Shown here one piece after another: positions 12,376 to 24,598 of a stretch of DNA of 64,000 nucleotides (positions are counted from its first letter, which is position 1; each line of letters opens with the position of its first letter). The notes beneath the pieces were generated by a model. That model searched no databases, was not told where the DNA came from, and worked only from the letters and a program-made list of their open reading frames with translations. A program made the position numbers and the translations under genes. The DNA comes from Heterotrichella gracilis. Taxonomy: Eukaryota; Sar; Xanthophyceae; Tribonematales; Xanthonemataceae. Where the stretch lies: assembly GCA_032358255.1 (NCBI GenBank), contig JAULBX010021076.1:186001-250000 (forward strand), read 5' to 3'.

Positions 12376-14760
12376 TCTTGATGCTGCGCAGGGGCGTTGC
12401 CAAGCCTTGCACCAGGCAGCGGAACCCTGGTGGCTTCAACTGATTGCCCAACTGGCTGCCTGAATGGCTTCGGCTGATTGCCCAATTGTCTGCAGTGTAC
12501 TGTAGGCGCTAGTTTGAAGCAGTCTCCAACGCGTTGCAGCACCTCTTGAGCTGCTGCCAGGACCAGCTGGGGGCTCGTTGTAATTGTCGTCTACTGGTGG
12601 CCTCTGAAAGCAAATAGGGCATCCATTAAGGCAGGCAGCTTGCAGTGACTGTCAGTTTGCTAGGTAATAGGCAGCATGTGCAGGGCAATATTCAACCAGG
12701 CAGGCTTTTAGAGCTGTGCAGCATTTGCAAGACGGTATGGAGTGAGTGCTTGGCACCCGTGTGGTTGTAACAAGATCTTCACAGGGGCAACCGTTTGCTA
12801 CCTGCACTTTCAAACCTTCAGTACTGTTACCGAGTTGTCACAAACGTTTGTTTTAGCATGCTTACTTGGTTAACATATATGCACTCGACTGGTCAGCAAC
12901 ACTGTCTGACTGGGAAATAGCGTTGGACGGTAACTGAAAGCAAGTTGCTGTGTCACACTCTCAGCCAAAAACTACTCTATTGAAAACACGTGTGGGCGTT
13001 GGCAGCTTCAGGCATACATGGAGCCTCGCCACAGGGCCCGACACCCAGCACAATGACAGCATGACTCACTGGCCGAAAACAAGTTGTACAACTGCCTATG
13101 CCACATGGAGTTCAGCTGGTAACCACTGCCGCACCTGGGTGGCATGCACCGGTCCAGGACGTGCACGTAGACTGTCCTAGCAGCCCATTGTGACAGCAGC
13201 TGCGCTGGAAAGATGCTGGTCCTGCATGCGTCTCCCTCGCTGTGTCTCACACCATATACCATGGGTGCTTCATCCTGCAAAGGGGTCAGATCGCAGTCTG
13301 CAACTGGGTGTTCAAAGACCGTTGAAGATACTATATTTCCGAAGAGCAAGTGTTTATCTTCAGGTACGCCGTTGTTTACAGCCGGCTATGAAGATGACAA
13401 GGCGCGTCGGTGACCTAACCCTCGAAGCTGCTACGATTCCCTTCACTGTCTAGGACTGATCTCGGCACTGGCACTCGAGGTTTTAGCGGAACTTGCCGCA
13501 TGGCCACAGGACAGAGATTCAGCTCAAAAGAAACGCCATGCACGCTCGTAAGAGAGAGGTTTGCAAAGGTTGTCCATGTGAACAAGCTAGGGCCGTATGA
13601 CTAAGAATTTCCTTACGCGGTTGTTGCCCGGCATACGTACGTTGAACGGTTGCTGCAGCGGTCTGAACACTGCCTCTGCGAGTGGGCCCACACCAACTGT
13701 GTGCTGCACTGTAGCTTGTCTTGATCCCAACGCGAATGAATACACCCGGCATGCGCAGCGCTCCTGTTTTGGGCACTGCCTTGGTCCACAACAGACACTG
13801 TGTAGCTGCAAGCTTCAGCAGCTGTGTAGCATCCCTTAGCAGCTGTGTAGCTGCAAGCCTATGCAGCGATGGGTGTGGTTCCTTGCTGGTGCAAACAACG
13901 GGGCGTACCTTTCATGTCAACCGGTGCCATGGAACGTGCGGTCGGGGAGGTTGTGTCAAGTTGACACATGCCAATCTCGGTCGGTCGACCGGTCGCCTTC
14001 ACGGCCGCACATCACATGACGCCCCATGTTCCTCGCGGGAGTGGGGAAAGCAACAAAAAGCTGCGTTGACGTTTGGCATTGCGCGCACGTACAGTCTACA
14101 GCACAGTCCAGTACCGACAAAATCGCACTGCACGTCGCTGGTTACGCCACGAGGTATATGGTGCATGACGACAAGGTCCACGTCACACAGGTTTCAGGCC
14201 GCCCGCATAACTACATCACATCATCATGGCACTGGCGGACCGCCGGGTGGCGGATCCGTGGAATGTCACACCCGTCCTGGTGGTTTTTGCACATCTCCAC
14301 CACCACATGCAAGACGCCCCATGAGGGCCTGGAGTTCTTTAGGGTATCAGCAATGCAGAGACTTGCTATGCCCGCATGGATCACCGGGATTTCTCATGCT
14401 CAGCCTGCCAAGATGATGGTTGCACTGTATAGAATTGTGCCAGGTGCTATTACACCTTGGGCGACCATGCCCATGCCCATGCCCATGCCAAAAAGGCCAT
14501 GCAGTGCAGTGGATGCCGCATAATGGTTCTAACCTACTAAAAGTGGCTCACAAGTACAAGAAAACCTCATGTACGGTGCCACGTTTCCCCAGAGGAGGGC
14601 AGGGGCTCCGGCATGACACGCCACTCAGGCTTTCCAAAATGTTTGAACTGCAAGCAACATGAAATGGCAGTGACCAACAATTGCACGTAGTCCCATCCCA
14701 ACGCCCGACGGCGCACTGCCCTCTCCCCCCCTCTCCTCCTCCCCCTGCCCATCAACAGCC
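12376..14760. other. Upstream of mannanase; no gene recognised
   Basis: It holds the mannanase 5' flank and the 3' flank of VMS1. Open frames here (up to 231 codons at 13721-14416) show no conserved motif, no domain and no convincing splice partners. Around 14467-14490 there is a short CCCATG tandem repeat. Confidence 0.5.
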
Positions 14761-17700
14761 CTATACAGGGTGTGACGTCAGGTTCATCGCTTTCAACCTG
14801 GCCTCAGCGGCAGCAGCTGCCCGCTCCCGCATCTGTGTGCGCGGGTCCTTGCTCCTGCCCCCCGAGGCTTTGGCGCTGGCAGCTGCCTTCTTGCTGGCAC
14901 CCATCCTATGGCACACAGGGAGGGGTTCACTCTACTGGTGCATGCAACATGCGCACCCATCCTATGGCACAGGGGCGGGTCAATCTATTGGTGCATGCAA
15001 CATGCGCACCCATCATATGGCAAAGAGGGGAGTTCAACCTACTGGTGCATGCAACATGCACAGGGATGTGCTTTATATTTATGCAATCTGCATACTTTAT
15101 AAGGGGTTGTAAGCCTGTTCCAGGCACTGGTGAGTTATTAGGTTGCATGGACACCAGCGCAATCGTATGCGTATCACAAACTGTGCAATACAATCTACGC
15201 AGTTGACTGCAGATACACCAAGTGGTCAAGCCACATGCTACTCTCACGGACCAACCCCCGAGCACCAATGCAGGGCACCCAAGTCGCACAGATCCATTCA
15301 CCATCCACATCATGATGCACGTTGCATGCCCGGTCCCAGGCCCAGCGCACACTATGCATGCCCAGCACTCACATGGCCACCAGCCCTGCCGCTTGCGCCG
15401 CCGCACTCGCGATGGCATCATCCGACAGTGGTGCCACCTCCACGGTGCTGGGTGCAGGCTCCACCTTTGGCTTCGGCTGAGCGCCCGATCCCCCGCCTCC
15501 CTTGGACTTTTTCTGTGCGCATGAACAGCTGCATGAGGCGCAGCCTCACACCATGAAGGTACCAGGCCACACGCATACAATGCGCACAGATGCCAAGCGC
15601 CAGGGCGCATACGGGCGAATACCCATGGTGCGACCCGTGGTTGATGTCCTGTGCATGGGTGCAGGTGTATGGGTGGCAATAGGTATGCCATCATACCAAG
15701 CCATGCCATGCCACACATTTCTGAGCAGGACCACATGCCACGAACATGCCGTTATGTGCACTGGCACCAAGCCCCATGCATGCGTGCACACCTGCTTGGC
15801 TTTGGATTGGCGCTCCTTCCCCTTGTCCCCTTGTCCCACCTTGGCCCCCCTGCACAAGACCCACACGCATCATCACCAGCGGCAACCAATACCCGACATG
15901 CCTCCATGCAATTCTCAGACCCTGATCGCCCTGACCACTGCCTGTGCACCCTGTGCACATGTCACAGCACACAGCACCAACGTGACCTGCTGCTTTACAG
16001 CGATACTCAGTCCGCGATGACACCTAGCAACCATTGTGACACGCCGTCACACATTTTATTTTATTGTAGTCCACCGCTGTGCCATCCTCACCTATTGGAA
16101 GCGCCTGCTTCAAGCTCAGGGTCAGAGCGTCCCCCCGCAGTGCCATCCACGTGCTGCGTCCCCTCCTGCACATGCGATCGCTCCCCCTGCTGGTCAGCCC
16201 CACCAGTGCTGCTGCTAACTTGGCCATTGCCCGCGGCCCTCCTCTGCTGCTGCTGCATTGCAAACCACTCAGGGTTGTTGGCTGGTGCAGGCGGCGGGGC
16301 GGCCTAGCATGCTTCAGACGCATAGGTGCAAAGCATACATCCGCGCTGCATGAGGTGGTACATGGTTGCGCAAAGCAAACTAGTGTGCCAGACGATCACC
16401 TCTTCCTGCGCCAGTGCCTGCCCTGCATCACTGCCATTGGCTGATGCCGCCCCAGTGCCCGCTGCTTGCGTGGCAGTGGTTGGGGTTGCTTGTGGGGCAT
16501 CCACCTCAAACACCATGGAGAGCCAGTTGGCCACGCGCACAGTTTCTGAAGAAACGACGGAACAAGGTCAGTAAATGAAGTCCAATGCAACTGGACATGC
16601 AGACTTGATTGCCTCAACACAAGCCCAGGCACAGTGGGTCAAGCTGCTTTGCAACTCTCATAAGCCAAGAAGCAATGCATCCACTGCCGCCCACCTCCCG
16701 CTTCAGACGTCAAGGCGTTGCAGCAGACACGGCACACGATCGCATGGTACAAACCATCCCTCATCCCTCGTTCCCAGCCCTGTGCATCAGAATACACAGC
16801 ACTCACCTGAGAATGTTGGTCGCCGGGTCCCGAAGGGTATTGTGCGGACCCTAGGGTCTGCCCTGCGCAGCTGGTGGGGCCCGTCGCCAAAGATGGTCTG
16901 CGCATCCACGGCAGTTGCGTGCACGAAGATGACGTCAGCCGTCTCGAGCTGGGGCTGCCAGCTGGCGAGAAGCTCCTGGATCTGCTGGTGGAGCTTGGCC
17001 TGCGCAGGCAGTGGAAATGTGAACATTGAATCATTCAAGTCAGTGAATGTGAGGATTCGTATGTAGGGGGTATGCGAAGCCTAGCCGAAGGGTTCTTAGG
17101 GAATGTTCCAGGCAAGCTCAAATTTGGGTGGAGGTGCGAGGTATGCATTTATGGGTAACAAGTCCGTCACACCTCCTTGTGTTGGCCAAGGTTGTGCCAA
17201 CCTGTACACCCCAACTAAATGCAGTGAGCTGCAAATGGCGGCTCAACGTTCAACCGAATATACACAAAAAAATGCAGTCTGAATTTCCAGCTCCAACAGC
17301 GCACATGCACTCCCCATGCAGAAACCAATCTCCCAACATTTGTTGCTCTTTTCCGGCAACTGCCTGGCCGCCCTTAAACCTTAAACCCACCTCATTTGCC
17401 CTGCGCAGCTGCGACCCTGCCGAGCTAGCGACCTTCCCTGACGAGTCTTTCACCCCCTGCCGCCCACCTTGCTTGGACCTGCACACATGGGCATCGCCGT
17501 GGGTACCCACTGGCACGCCTGACGCAACCTCGTGGACCCAGCCAGGTAGTGCATCATTCCAAGCGGTGCCATGCAAATGAACAAATAGATGAATAAATGT
17601 ATAAAAATCTACGCAGTGCCTTGCAAATAAACAGATAAATGAGTAAATATGCGGTGCCATGCGAAGGGTACCACCAAGGGCCAATGCACAATGGGAGGGC

Positions 17701-20195
17701 TTGCTCAAGTCGGGGGGCAGTGCAACGGTGCTGTGCATCTCATTATCCATGCCAAACAAATTGTCACATTTTATCTACACCACCGCAATGGCGCATGCTA
17801 GTGCTCCGCTTGAAGGCCTTCTTGTACTCGTAACCATAACAGGGTATATAACCAAGCTGCACCTGCCAAGGCCATGGATTCCACCCACCTGACCACGTAG
17901 TAATGGAAGGTCTTGTTCATCACCACATCATGCTGCACAAACTCAGGCTTGCCGGTTTTGTGCCCCTTCTTTGCAGGCCCCCTGCCCGCGCCCACATTGA
18001 ACACCGCCCCCGCAAAATGCCCCCCTCCCGCCAGCAGCACCACCCACGTCTTGGCCCCCCGCCGCACATCCAGTAGCTGCTGAGGGGGGTCCAGGGGCGC
18101 CTGGGGGGTGTCGCGGCCTCGACTGTCTGCTGATAGCACCGTCCGCCACACTTGGAACACCTTGCCAGCTGCACGATGCACACGTGACCTAGACTGAGCC
18201 CCAGTAGGTACAAAGGATGTTGTGTGCAAGTGGGACCAGGGCTTTCAAAAATTCCTGATCCCTGATTATGTGGCTGTTTGGCCAGCGTGTGGCTGCCTGA
18301 AGGCGGCGAAAAAGTCTCCAGCTGGCTGCCATCATGGCTGCCAACCCTAAACCCTACAAGTAGGCAGGCACACCCCCCGCGCAATGCGATGCACATGCCC
18401 ATGTTCACATATCAAGGACACAGCCCACCACCCTGCCTCCAAGAAAGCTGCAGTACATCATGCTGATCCATCACAGCACCAGAGTGCATCGCGCGGCTCA
18501 ATCGCATGTGGTGACACGCGTGGCTCTAGATGGCACCTACCACCGTTGCTGAAGGTCAGTCGCGGGGACCCCTGCTGGCCCATGGCGGCTCGTTGCAATG
18601 CTGCCCCTTGGTGGTCCTCATCCTCGTCATCCTCTGACCCAGAAATGCTCTCGACCTATTCAGCCGAGTGCCATAAAACAAAGCTTTAGCAGCATTGGAC
18701 TGGTGCGGTTTTTGTATCATGCTGAGCGGGAGGGTGGGCAAGGAGCAAGGTATGCAGGTAGTTGGTTAGGTAATTAAATGGCATTTCAGCAATGCAGCTA
18801 AACTTTAACAAAGCTGTCAGTCCTTGCTCATGCTGATCCTGACACGCTACCAACTTAGGTTGGTCATACAGGCAAGTGGCATGAAACCCCCCTGCGGCAG
18901 CATTGAGCTGTGCAAATTTTGTATCATCTGAGCGGACGGGTGGTCAGACGCATGGAGCATGGTACGAAGTGCATCGCAACAGAGGCTTAATGCCCATCAG
19001 GACCCAGCAAGACCTCAGTAATCATTGCCAGCAACTGATTTGCGCAGGCGATGCAAGGCTGACTGCTAACATGGCTGAACATTGACACGCAAGTAGCCAC
19101 CTTGCCAGCGTTCAACCAGCCATGCGTGCTTACCTCGTCTGCATCGTCCGTGATCAGAGCATCAAACTTCTCCTCGCTGACCCCGACAAGGCCCACGCTC
19201 CGCCGCTTGACATTGTATCGATGCCAGTTGCATTTGAAGTGTGCGCGCTGGTCTTCACTGGAGGCAAACCCTGGCTCGCCACCCACACCTGAATGGCATT
19301 TATATTAGTAGCAACAAGGGCATGTGTTAAGATGCAGTTGCATGTAAACGGCAACAGTTGCATGCGTTGCAACGGGGGCAACTGTGCCGCCATGGCGTGT
19401 GGCGGAATTGGGAGGAAGGCAGGATGGTAACGTGCAAAGCAATACTAGACATTCTGTATCACGAATTCAGGTGATACCAACTACCAGGCTTACGCTCAAA
19501 GGGCAGATTCCAGTGGTGGCGTAGTTGACAAACATGAGGAAGTATGACAATGCATGGCAGCATTGCGCGACTGCCGTTTGCAGTAAGAAGCGTTCACCAA
19601 GCTTAACAAAACTAAGCGTGGAATGCTCACCTATCCCGCAAGCAATGCAGGTGGCCCCGACTTGTGTGCTGCTGCCAGCAGTGCCGTCAGCTTGTGAGGC
19701 CTCAAGGCTGCAAAAAGTGTTGCCGTGCACTATCAGAATGGACCAAGATGTAGAGCTATGTCAGAATTATGCAAGGCATATCTGCGTGTCAGATGGTGCG
19801 AGCTTGGCTTGACCTTGCCACGCTGCAGGACTTCGGGAACTGACCCACTACTGGCCCATATGCATGCATGTGCATGCATGCAAGTTTCAATCCACCAATG
19901 TTAACTTGTTGAGCATATAGTCCTTCTCAACAGCTTCACCAAATGACACTGCTTCAATTTAAGCCTCGCCCAAGGCGTTCAGGACCTCAGAAGTTGCAAG
20001 CAAGCGGGTACACCTAAACGGTGCACAAAAACAACGTTGCAATTCCTGGATTGTGTTGGACCCTGCAGTGTACCTGGAAGTTGGTGGTGGCAGCACTTGC
20101 ACTACTTTGTCTTTCGCTGTCACATTGGCGCTGTGCAGCGTGACCTCGTCAAAGAAAGCCTCTGGTAAACGAAAAAGGTTTCCAATGGGGGGCAT
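14761..20195 (-). CDS. VMS1: VMS1/ANKZF1-type peptidyl-tRNA release factor
   Basis: Eleven exons join in phase to about 556 residues: 20195-20074, 19707-19631, 19270-19134, 18655-18541, 18168-17889, 17478-17391, 16999-16807, 16545-16400, 16303-16092, 15528-15373 and 14905-14761. Splicing builds a C2H2 finger (C61, C64, H77, H83; CIACGIGFASSEDQRAHF). The VLRF1 domain follows (WVVLLAGGGHFAGAVFNV, NKTFHYYVVR), with Gln267 in SSAGSQLRRANE at the catalytic-Gln position, and RTIPFGTRRPTFS. The C-terminal RERAAAAAEAR fits the VIM motif (R-x5-AA-x2-R) that binds Cdc48/p97. Family members release stalled nascent chains from tRNA on 60S subunits in the cytosol. No ankyrin repeats are evident, unlike human ANKZF1. 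An in-frame ATG at 20261 would add 22 residues. Confidence 0.9.
14895..15062 (-). repeat. Three-copy tandem repeat over the VMS1 last-exon acceptor
   Basis: A unit of about 55-65 bases, GCGCACCCATCCTATGGCA... ending GGTGCATGCAACAT, is repeated three times. The copy at 14895-14910 provides the real acceptor (CCATAG, then GATGGGTGC on the minus strand). The others repeat the acceptor region as decoys, one carrying CATATG. Confidence 0.8.
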
Positions 20196-20982
20196 GGTCT
20201 GTATGAATGGCGTGGCTATAGGGAAAAAAGCGGAAGCTAGGTTCAACAGAAGCAAGTTCAAGATTGTCAGTTGCGGGCTCCAGCTTTGCTTATGCTAGCA
20301 CCACAATACGAGTGCTCTGCATATGGCGAGCTACATTGCCAGTTGGCACAGCAACGCCACCTGGCAATCGGTATCGACAGCTTTGACAAGTGTCGAGGCC
20401 TACAAAGCACAACAGCGAAGCGATGGGTGTGCCCATTAGCCGTATTTCCTACCTCTAGTGCTTGTAACGGAGCACTGAACGCGAAGTGTTTGCTTTGGCG
20501 CCCGTCGCCCGTCAAAGGCCTCCAATACATTGTCAGCGCTGAACTGTCACCCTGCACCCTTGAAAGCACAGGCACGGCAAGTATCAAATCGATACCGACT
20601 GCTGCTCTTGTTCCTTCGCCCATATCGCATAGCACTTGATAGTGTCTACGTGTGACATTTGCCAGCCAAATTGCTCCACATGCTCCACATGCATGCATGC
20701 ATACATATAGAGCCCTAACACTGCCAACACCCTCACTCTATCAGTGCCTGAGTGCTGCAGCTGTGTGTATGTCACTCTGTTAGGACAGACAAACTGCTTG
20801 CACGCGTGACCACAGGCAACACGAGGACAAAAGGTTCGTGCTGGCATTGCCCCACACCTGAAGAAGCTTCTAATAAGCACCAAGCGTGCAACCTCCCGCC
20901 CACAAGGGGCCAAAGGCAGCAGCTTCTCACATCAAGTGTGGAAAGTCCCATCAACCCACTGAGCTTTGGAAACTCAGCCAGC
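20196..20982. promoter_or_regulatory. Divergent promoter region of VMS1 and SnRK2-like kinase
   Basis: The two start codons point away from each other across about 790 bases, so both promoters must lie here. I see a CATG/TGCATGCATGCATACATATA stretch around 20,685-20,710 but no clear TATA box at a measured start site. Confidence 0.4.
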
Positions 20983-23900
20983 ATGGGTGATGCCGAGAAG
21001 CCTGCGCCAGAGTTCTCTGGGACCGAGCGGTATGCGGTGGTGCGGCTGCTGGGCGAGGGGTCCTTCGGCAGGGTGTTCCTGGCGCTGGACAGGCAGAAGG
21101 AAGGTGAGCACCTGTTCGCACCGGCGGGGAACACGCCAAGCGCCAACCATGCTTGCACCACCCATGCTTGCACCACCCTTGCACCACCCATGCTTGCACC
21201 ACCCTTGCACCACCCATGCTTGCGCCACCCATGCTTGCACCCACACCCCAGACTGGTATCAAATCAGGCCAGCCTGGGTGCAAGGCTGTGGTGGTTGTTC
21301 CCGATGCGCGTGCGCTTCCCACTGCGCAACCCGCAACGCATAATCTTCCCCGCGACCTCTGGGGCGCAATCCTGACGGCCTCGCTGACAGCCAGGGGCGC
21401 TGCAGGCATGCAGGTTGCGATCAAGTGCATGTCCCGGGGCCACGGCATGACCAAGTACATGGAGCGCGAGATCACCATCCACTCGCAGCTGTTCCACCCG
21501 CACGTGGTGGAGTTCCAGGAGGTGTTCCTCACGGAGCACCACCTGTGCATCGTGATGGAGTTCTGTGAAGGTGGGTCGGATAGGGTTAGGGTTTAGGGTT
21601 TAGGGTAGAGGTGTTCCTCACGGAGCACCACCTGTGCATCGTGATGGAGTGCTGTGAAGGTGGGTCGGATAGGGTTAGAGTTTAGGGTTTAGGGTTCAGG
21701 GTTTAGGGTATAGGGTGGAGGTGTTCCTCACGGAGCACCACCTGTGGATCGTGATGGAGTGCTGTGAAGGTGGGCCGGGTAGGGTGTAGGGTGTAGGATA
21801 TTGGGTCTGATAGGGGTTTAGGGTGGAGGTGGGTCTGATAGGGTTTAGGGTTTAGGGTTTAGGGGTTAGGGTGGAGGTGGGTCACTAGGTAGGCTACCCG
21901 GTAGGTTTGTTTGGCGGTCATGCATGACATGGCAACGCTTGGTTGCAATTCACGATGCTTTCATCGTTGTTGAAATTTGGCAATTGTTAAGGGCCGGTTT
22001 CTGTGACGCATCGCTGCAGCACATGTCAAAATGCGTAGTCAGTTGGTGTAACATGCCAAGCAGTGGTAAACTAGGCAATGCAGCCGTGTTGACTGACTTT
22101 TTTTGTGGCGTGTCAGGGGGTGACCTCTTCTCGTATGTCACGCGACTGCGTGGGCTGAAGGAGGCCATGGCGCGCTGGCTGTTCCAGCAGTTCATTCTGG
22201 GACTGGAGTACTGCCACAGGTACCTTCTTCCCCAAACTTTCCTTCAGTTTTTGGTCTTGTTTTCCCTGTCTTGTTACGGTCCCTGTTTTGTGTGTGCCTG
22301 TTCTCTTGCCTCCTTGGAATCATTTGCACTTTTTGCCATTAGCTTTGGTTTAACATGCCCTGTTCCTTATTTTAAATCCCAGGTGTAACGTGGTGAGCCG
22401 AGACATCAAGATGGAGAATTGCTTGCTGGATGGGAGCATGCCACCTGTGCTGAAGATCTCTGATTTTGGCTATGCCAAGGATCAACAAAACCACTCCCAG
22501 GCCAAGTCAAGGGTGCGTTGCTTGAACAAGAATTAATTATACAGATAAAAAGGGCGCATCTAGCGCATCTTTTCACCATGCTCACCACCTGCAAGCACCA
22601 TCCTGATTAAAGGATGTTTGTTTTTGGTTATACCTGGCTAATTCCACATGACATTGGTAGGGCAATGGATGGTAGCCCACTCCACCCTGCTGCAGGTTAG
22701 CAGCATGGGCTACACCGCGCCTGGGGTATCTCAAGGACAAACCCTAATCATTAAATCCCAAACATGGAAGACAAACCCTAAACTCTTCAACGCACTCCGC
22801 TGCAGGTTGGCAGCATGGGCTACACGGCGCCTGAGGTGATCAAGACCACCAAGAGCTCATATGATGGACAGCTGGCGGACATCTGGTCGGCAGGGGTGAT
22901 GCTGTACAGGTAAATTGTGGGGAGGATATGAGAATGTGAGGAGTGGCTGCATTGCATCATCCACATGGTCGATAAACGGCAAGTGACATGATTGGTTGGC
23001 CACCATCTGCTCGTTTGGACCAACAAATGGTTCAAGATGCCTTGTCTCTTGTTTGTACTGAAGTAAGGCAAGCCCACAATGCTAACTGGCTTTGCAGCTG
23101 GAACGCAGCCATGTGCTTACCTATCCATAGTGGGCACCTTACTGCAAGCATCTACAGCATGCATGCCTTACCAGCCCACGTCGCCCATGAGTCTGCGTGC
23201 ATGCCCGCTCTCCCCATTTACCTCCCCACTGACCCCACCGCGCCCCGCTGGATGTGCTGCAGCATGCTATTTGGCGCCTACCCCTTTGATCGGAAGGGCG
23301 ACAGCAGCCTGGACGCCATGAAGCGCGTGCAGGTGGTCATGCAGCGCATCCTCAACTGCGAGTACCAGGTGCCAAACGACGTCACCCCAGAGTGCAAGGT
23401 GGGTGTGCAGCCTGCCACGGCTTGGTACGCCAGCAGGACACCAAGTCTAAATTCTTGGTAAAATGAAATGCGGGTTTCATTTCACCAAGAATTTAGACTT
23501 GGTGCCCTGCTGGCATACCACTGGTCCAGACACTGTTGCTTCATCAGGTGCATTTCCATCCTACAAGCAAGTTGTACACGTTCACACAAATATTTCAGAT
23601 ATCCATTTGAATATCTGGAACAGCTATATTTGCAATGAAGTATAAGGGGGTCATGCGAGATTGTGTGTGGCACTGTGCATCATGTGTCATCAACAGGCCA
23701 TCATGTGTTGTGCGTTCATGCGTAGCAACGCATTTGCCTGCTGGACCACTGGACAAAGTGGTCATCACATTATCAATAATGGAATTACTTTGAAGTAGAG
23801 GCTTCTAATCTGGGTTCTAAGCTGGAATGCAAACTTACTTCCTTGAAGTAGAGGAGGCAGCCACGACTCATTGTCCCAATGTGCCGCCACCTGCCACAGG

Positions 23901-24598
23901 ACTTGTTGCAAAGGATTTTGGTGAAAGACCCCCTGCAGCGCCTCACCATCCCCCAAATCTACCAGCATCCCTGGTTCAAGAAGGATCTGCCGCCGGGGAT
24001 AGAGCGGTTCAATGATGAGCTCGTCGCCAAGGTGTGTGCGATATGAACGCCATGCCAATGGTTTGTTTACAAGGTGACTGCTCATTTCTGCAGTCCTGCA
24101 ATGCATGTGCCTACGGAGGAAGAAAGAAACAGAATGCACCCATACACAGCGCACACCACAGTCCAGCAATGTTGAAAAATACTGACATTGACATTGACAT
24201 TGACAAGGCGAGGCTTCAAGCTAAGCACGGGGTTATGCCGTATCATGCATGCAACTAGCAAACCACTGGCGCCGCTTTTGCAAGGCCAACCATAACCAGC
24301 AAAGGCTGCACTGCTGGAATGCATGCACTTAACCACCAACTTTTGCGTATGTGTGCAGAGACCGCCGCGCTTGCAGCCTCTAGAGGAAATAGAGCGCATC
24401 CTGGCGCAGGCTGGATCAGAACGCTTCAGCAACAGGTTGGCACAAGATGGCACAGCTGCAGATGAAATGGGGAGTGGGGACGTGGGCCTCTATGAGATGG
24501 TTTCAGGCGACCTCAGCCAGGTGAACAGCCTGGAGAGCACGTTCATTGATCCTGACATTGGCGATGAGTATGAGGTGGATGCTGACGAATATGCCTGA
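20983..24598 (+). CDS. SnRK2-like serine/threonine protein kinase
   Basis: Exons 20983-21103, 21406-21570, 22117-22219, 22383-22512, 22806-22909, 23263-23398, 23900-24031 and 24359-24598 join to about 376 residues. Features are the glycine loop GEGSFG (24-29), VAIK (K47), RDIKMEN (D137), DFG (D157), TAPEV (E183) and the subdomain IX string [19 protein letters not shown]. Together these match the SnRK2/SnRK family, and the C-terminal region is acidic ([17 protein letters not shown]) as in SnRK2. In plants SnRK2 kinases act in osmotic, nutrient and sulphur-starvation signalling. The usual HRD triad reads SRD here (S135), and the activation segment reads GSMGYTAPE where plant SnRK2 has GTPAYIAPE. 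The start is the first Met before the kinase domain in an open frame; another ATG at 20752 is in frame. Confidence 0.9.
21140..21250 (+). repeat. CTTGCACCACCCATG tandem repeat in kinase intron 1
   Basis: Units of about 12-15 bases alternating CTTGCACCACCCATG and CTTGCACCACC repeat about eight times within the first intron. They do not touch either exon. Confidence 0.75.
21580..21880 (+). repeat. Two exon-end echoes embedded in TTTAGGG arrays (kinase intron 2)
   Basis: The donor end of the exon finishing at 21570 (GAGGTGTTCCTCACGGAGCA through GAAGGTGGGTCGG) recurs at about 21608-21665 and 21718-21780. Shorter GGAGGTGGGTC remnants lie at about 21822 and 21869. Runs of TTTAGGG separate every copy. 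Confidence 0.9.
22680..22735 (+). repeat. Echo of kinase exon 5 start
   Basis: Acceptor plus about 35 bases (CTGCAGGTTAGCAGCATGGG, then GGCTACACCGCGCCTG) copies the start of the exon at 22806. CCCTAA-type motifs lie between the two. In the copy the conserved APE Glu is replaced (GAG to GGG). Confidence 0.85.
23424..23519. repeat. Fold-back inverted repeat in kinase intron
   Basis: Nearly perfect arms of about 44 bases (core CACCAAGTCTAAATTCTTGG and its complement) surround a loop of about 6 bases. It lies just after the exon ending at 23398. Confidence 0.85.

Noticed and set aside
13721-14416. 231-codon open frame on the plus strand
   Set aside because: Cys/Ser/His-rich with no conserved motif, no neighbouring exons and no start context; likely chance.
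14927-15736. 269-codon open frame on the minus strand
   Set aside because: It runs through VMS1 exon 10 in the wrong frame and through the tandem repeat.
21140-21250. CRISPR-like array
   Set aside because: Short unspaced tandem units within an intron of a nuclear gene; no constant repeat with unique spacers.
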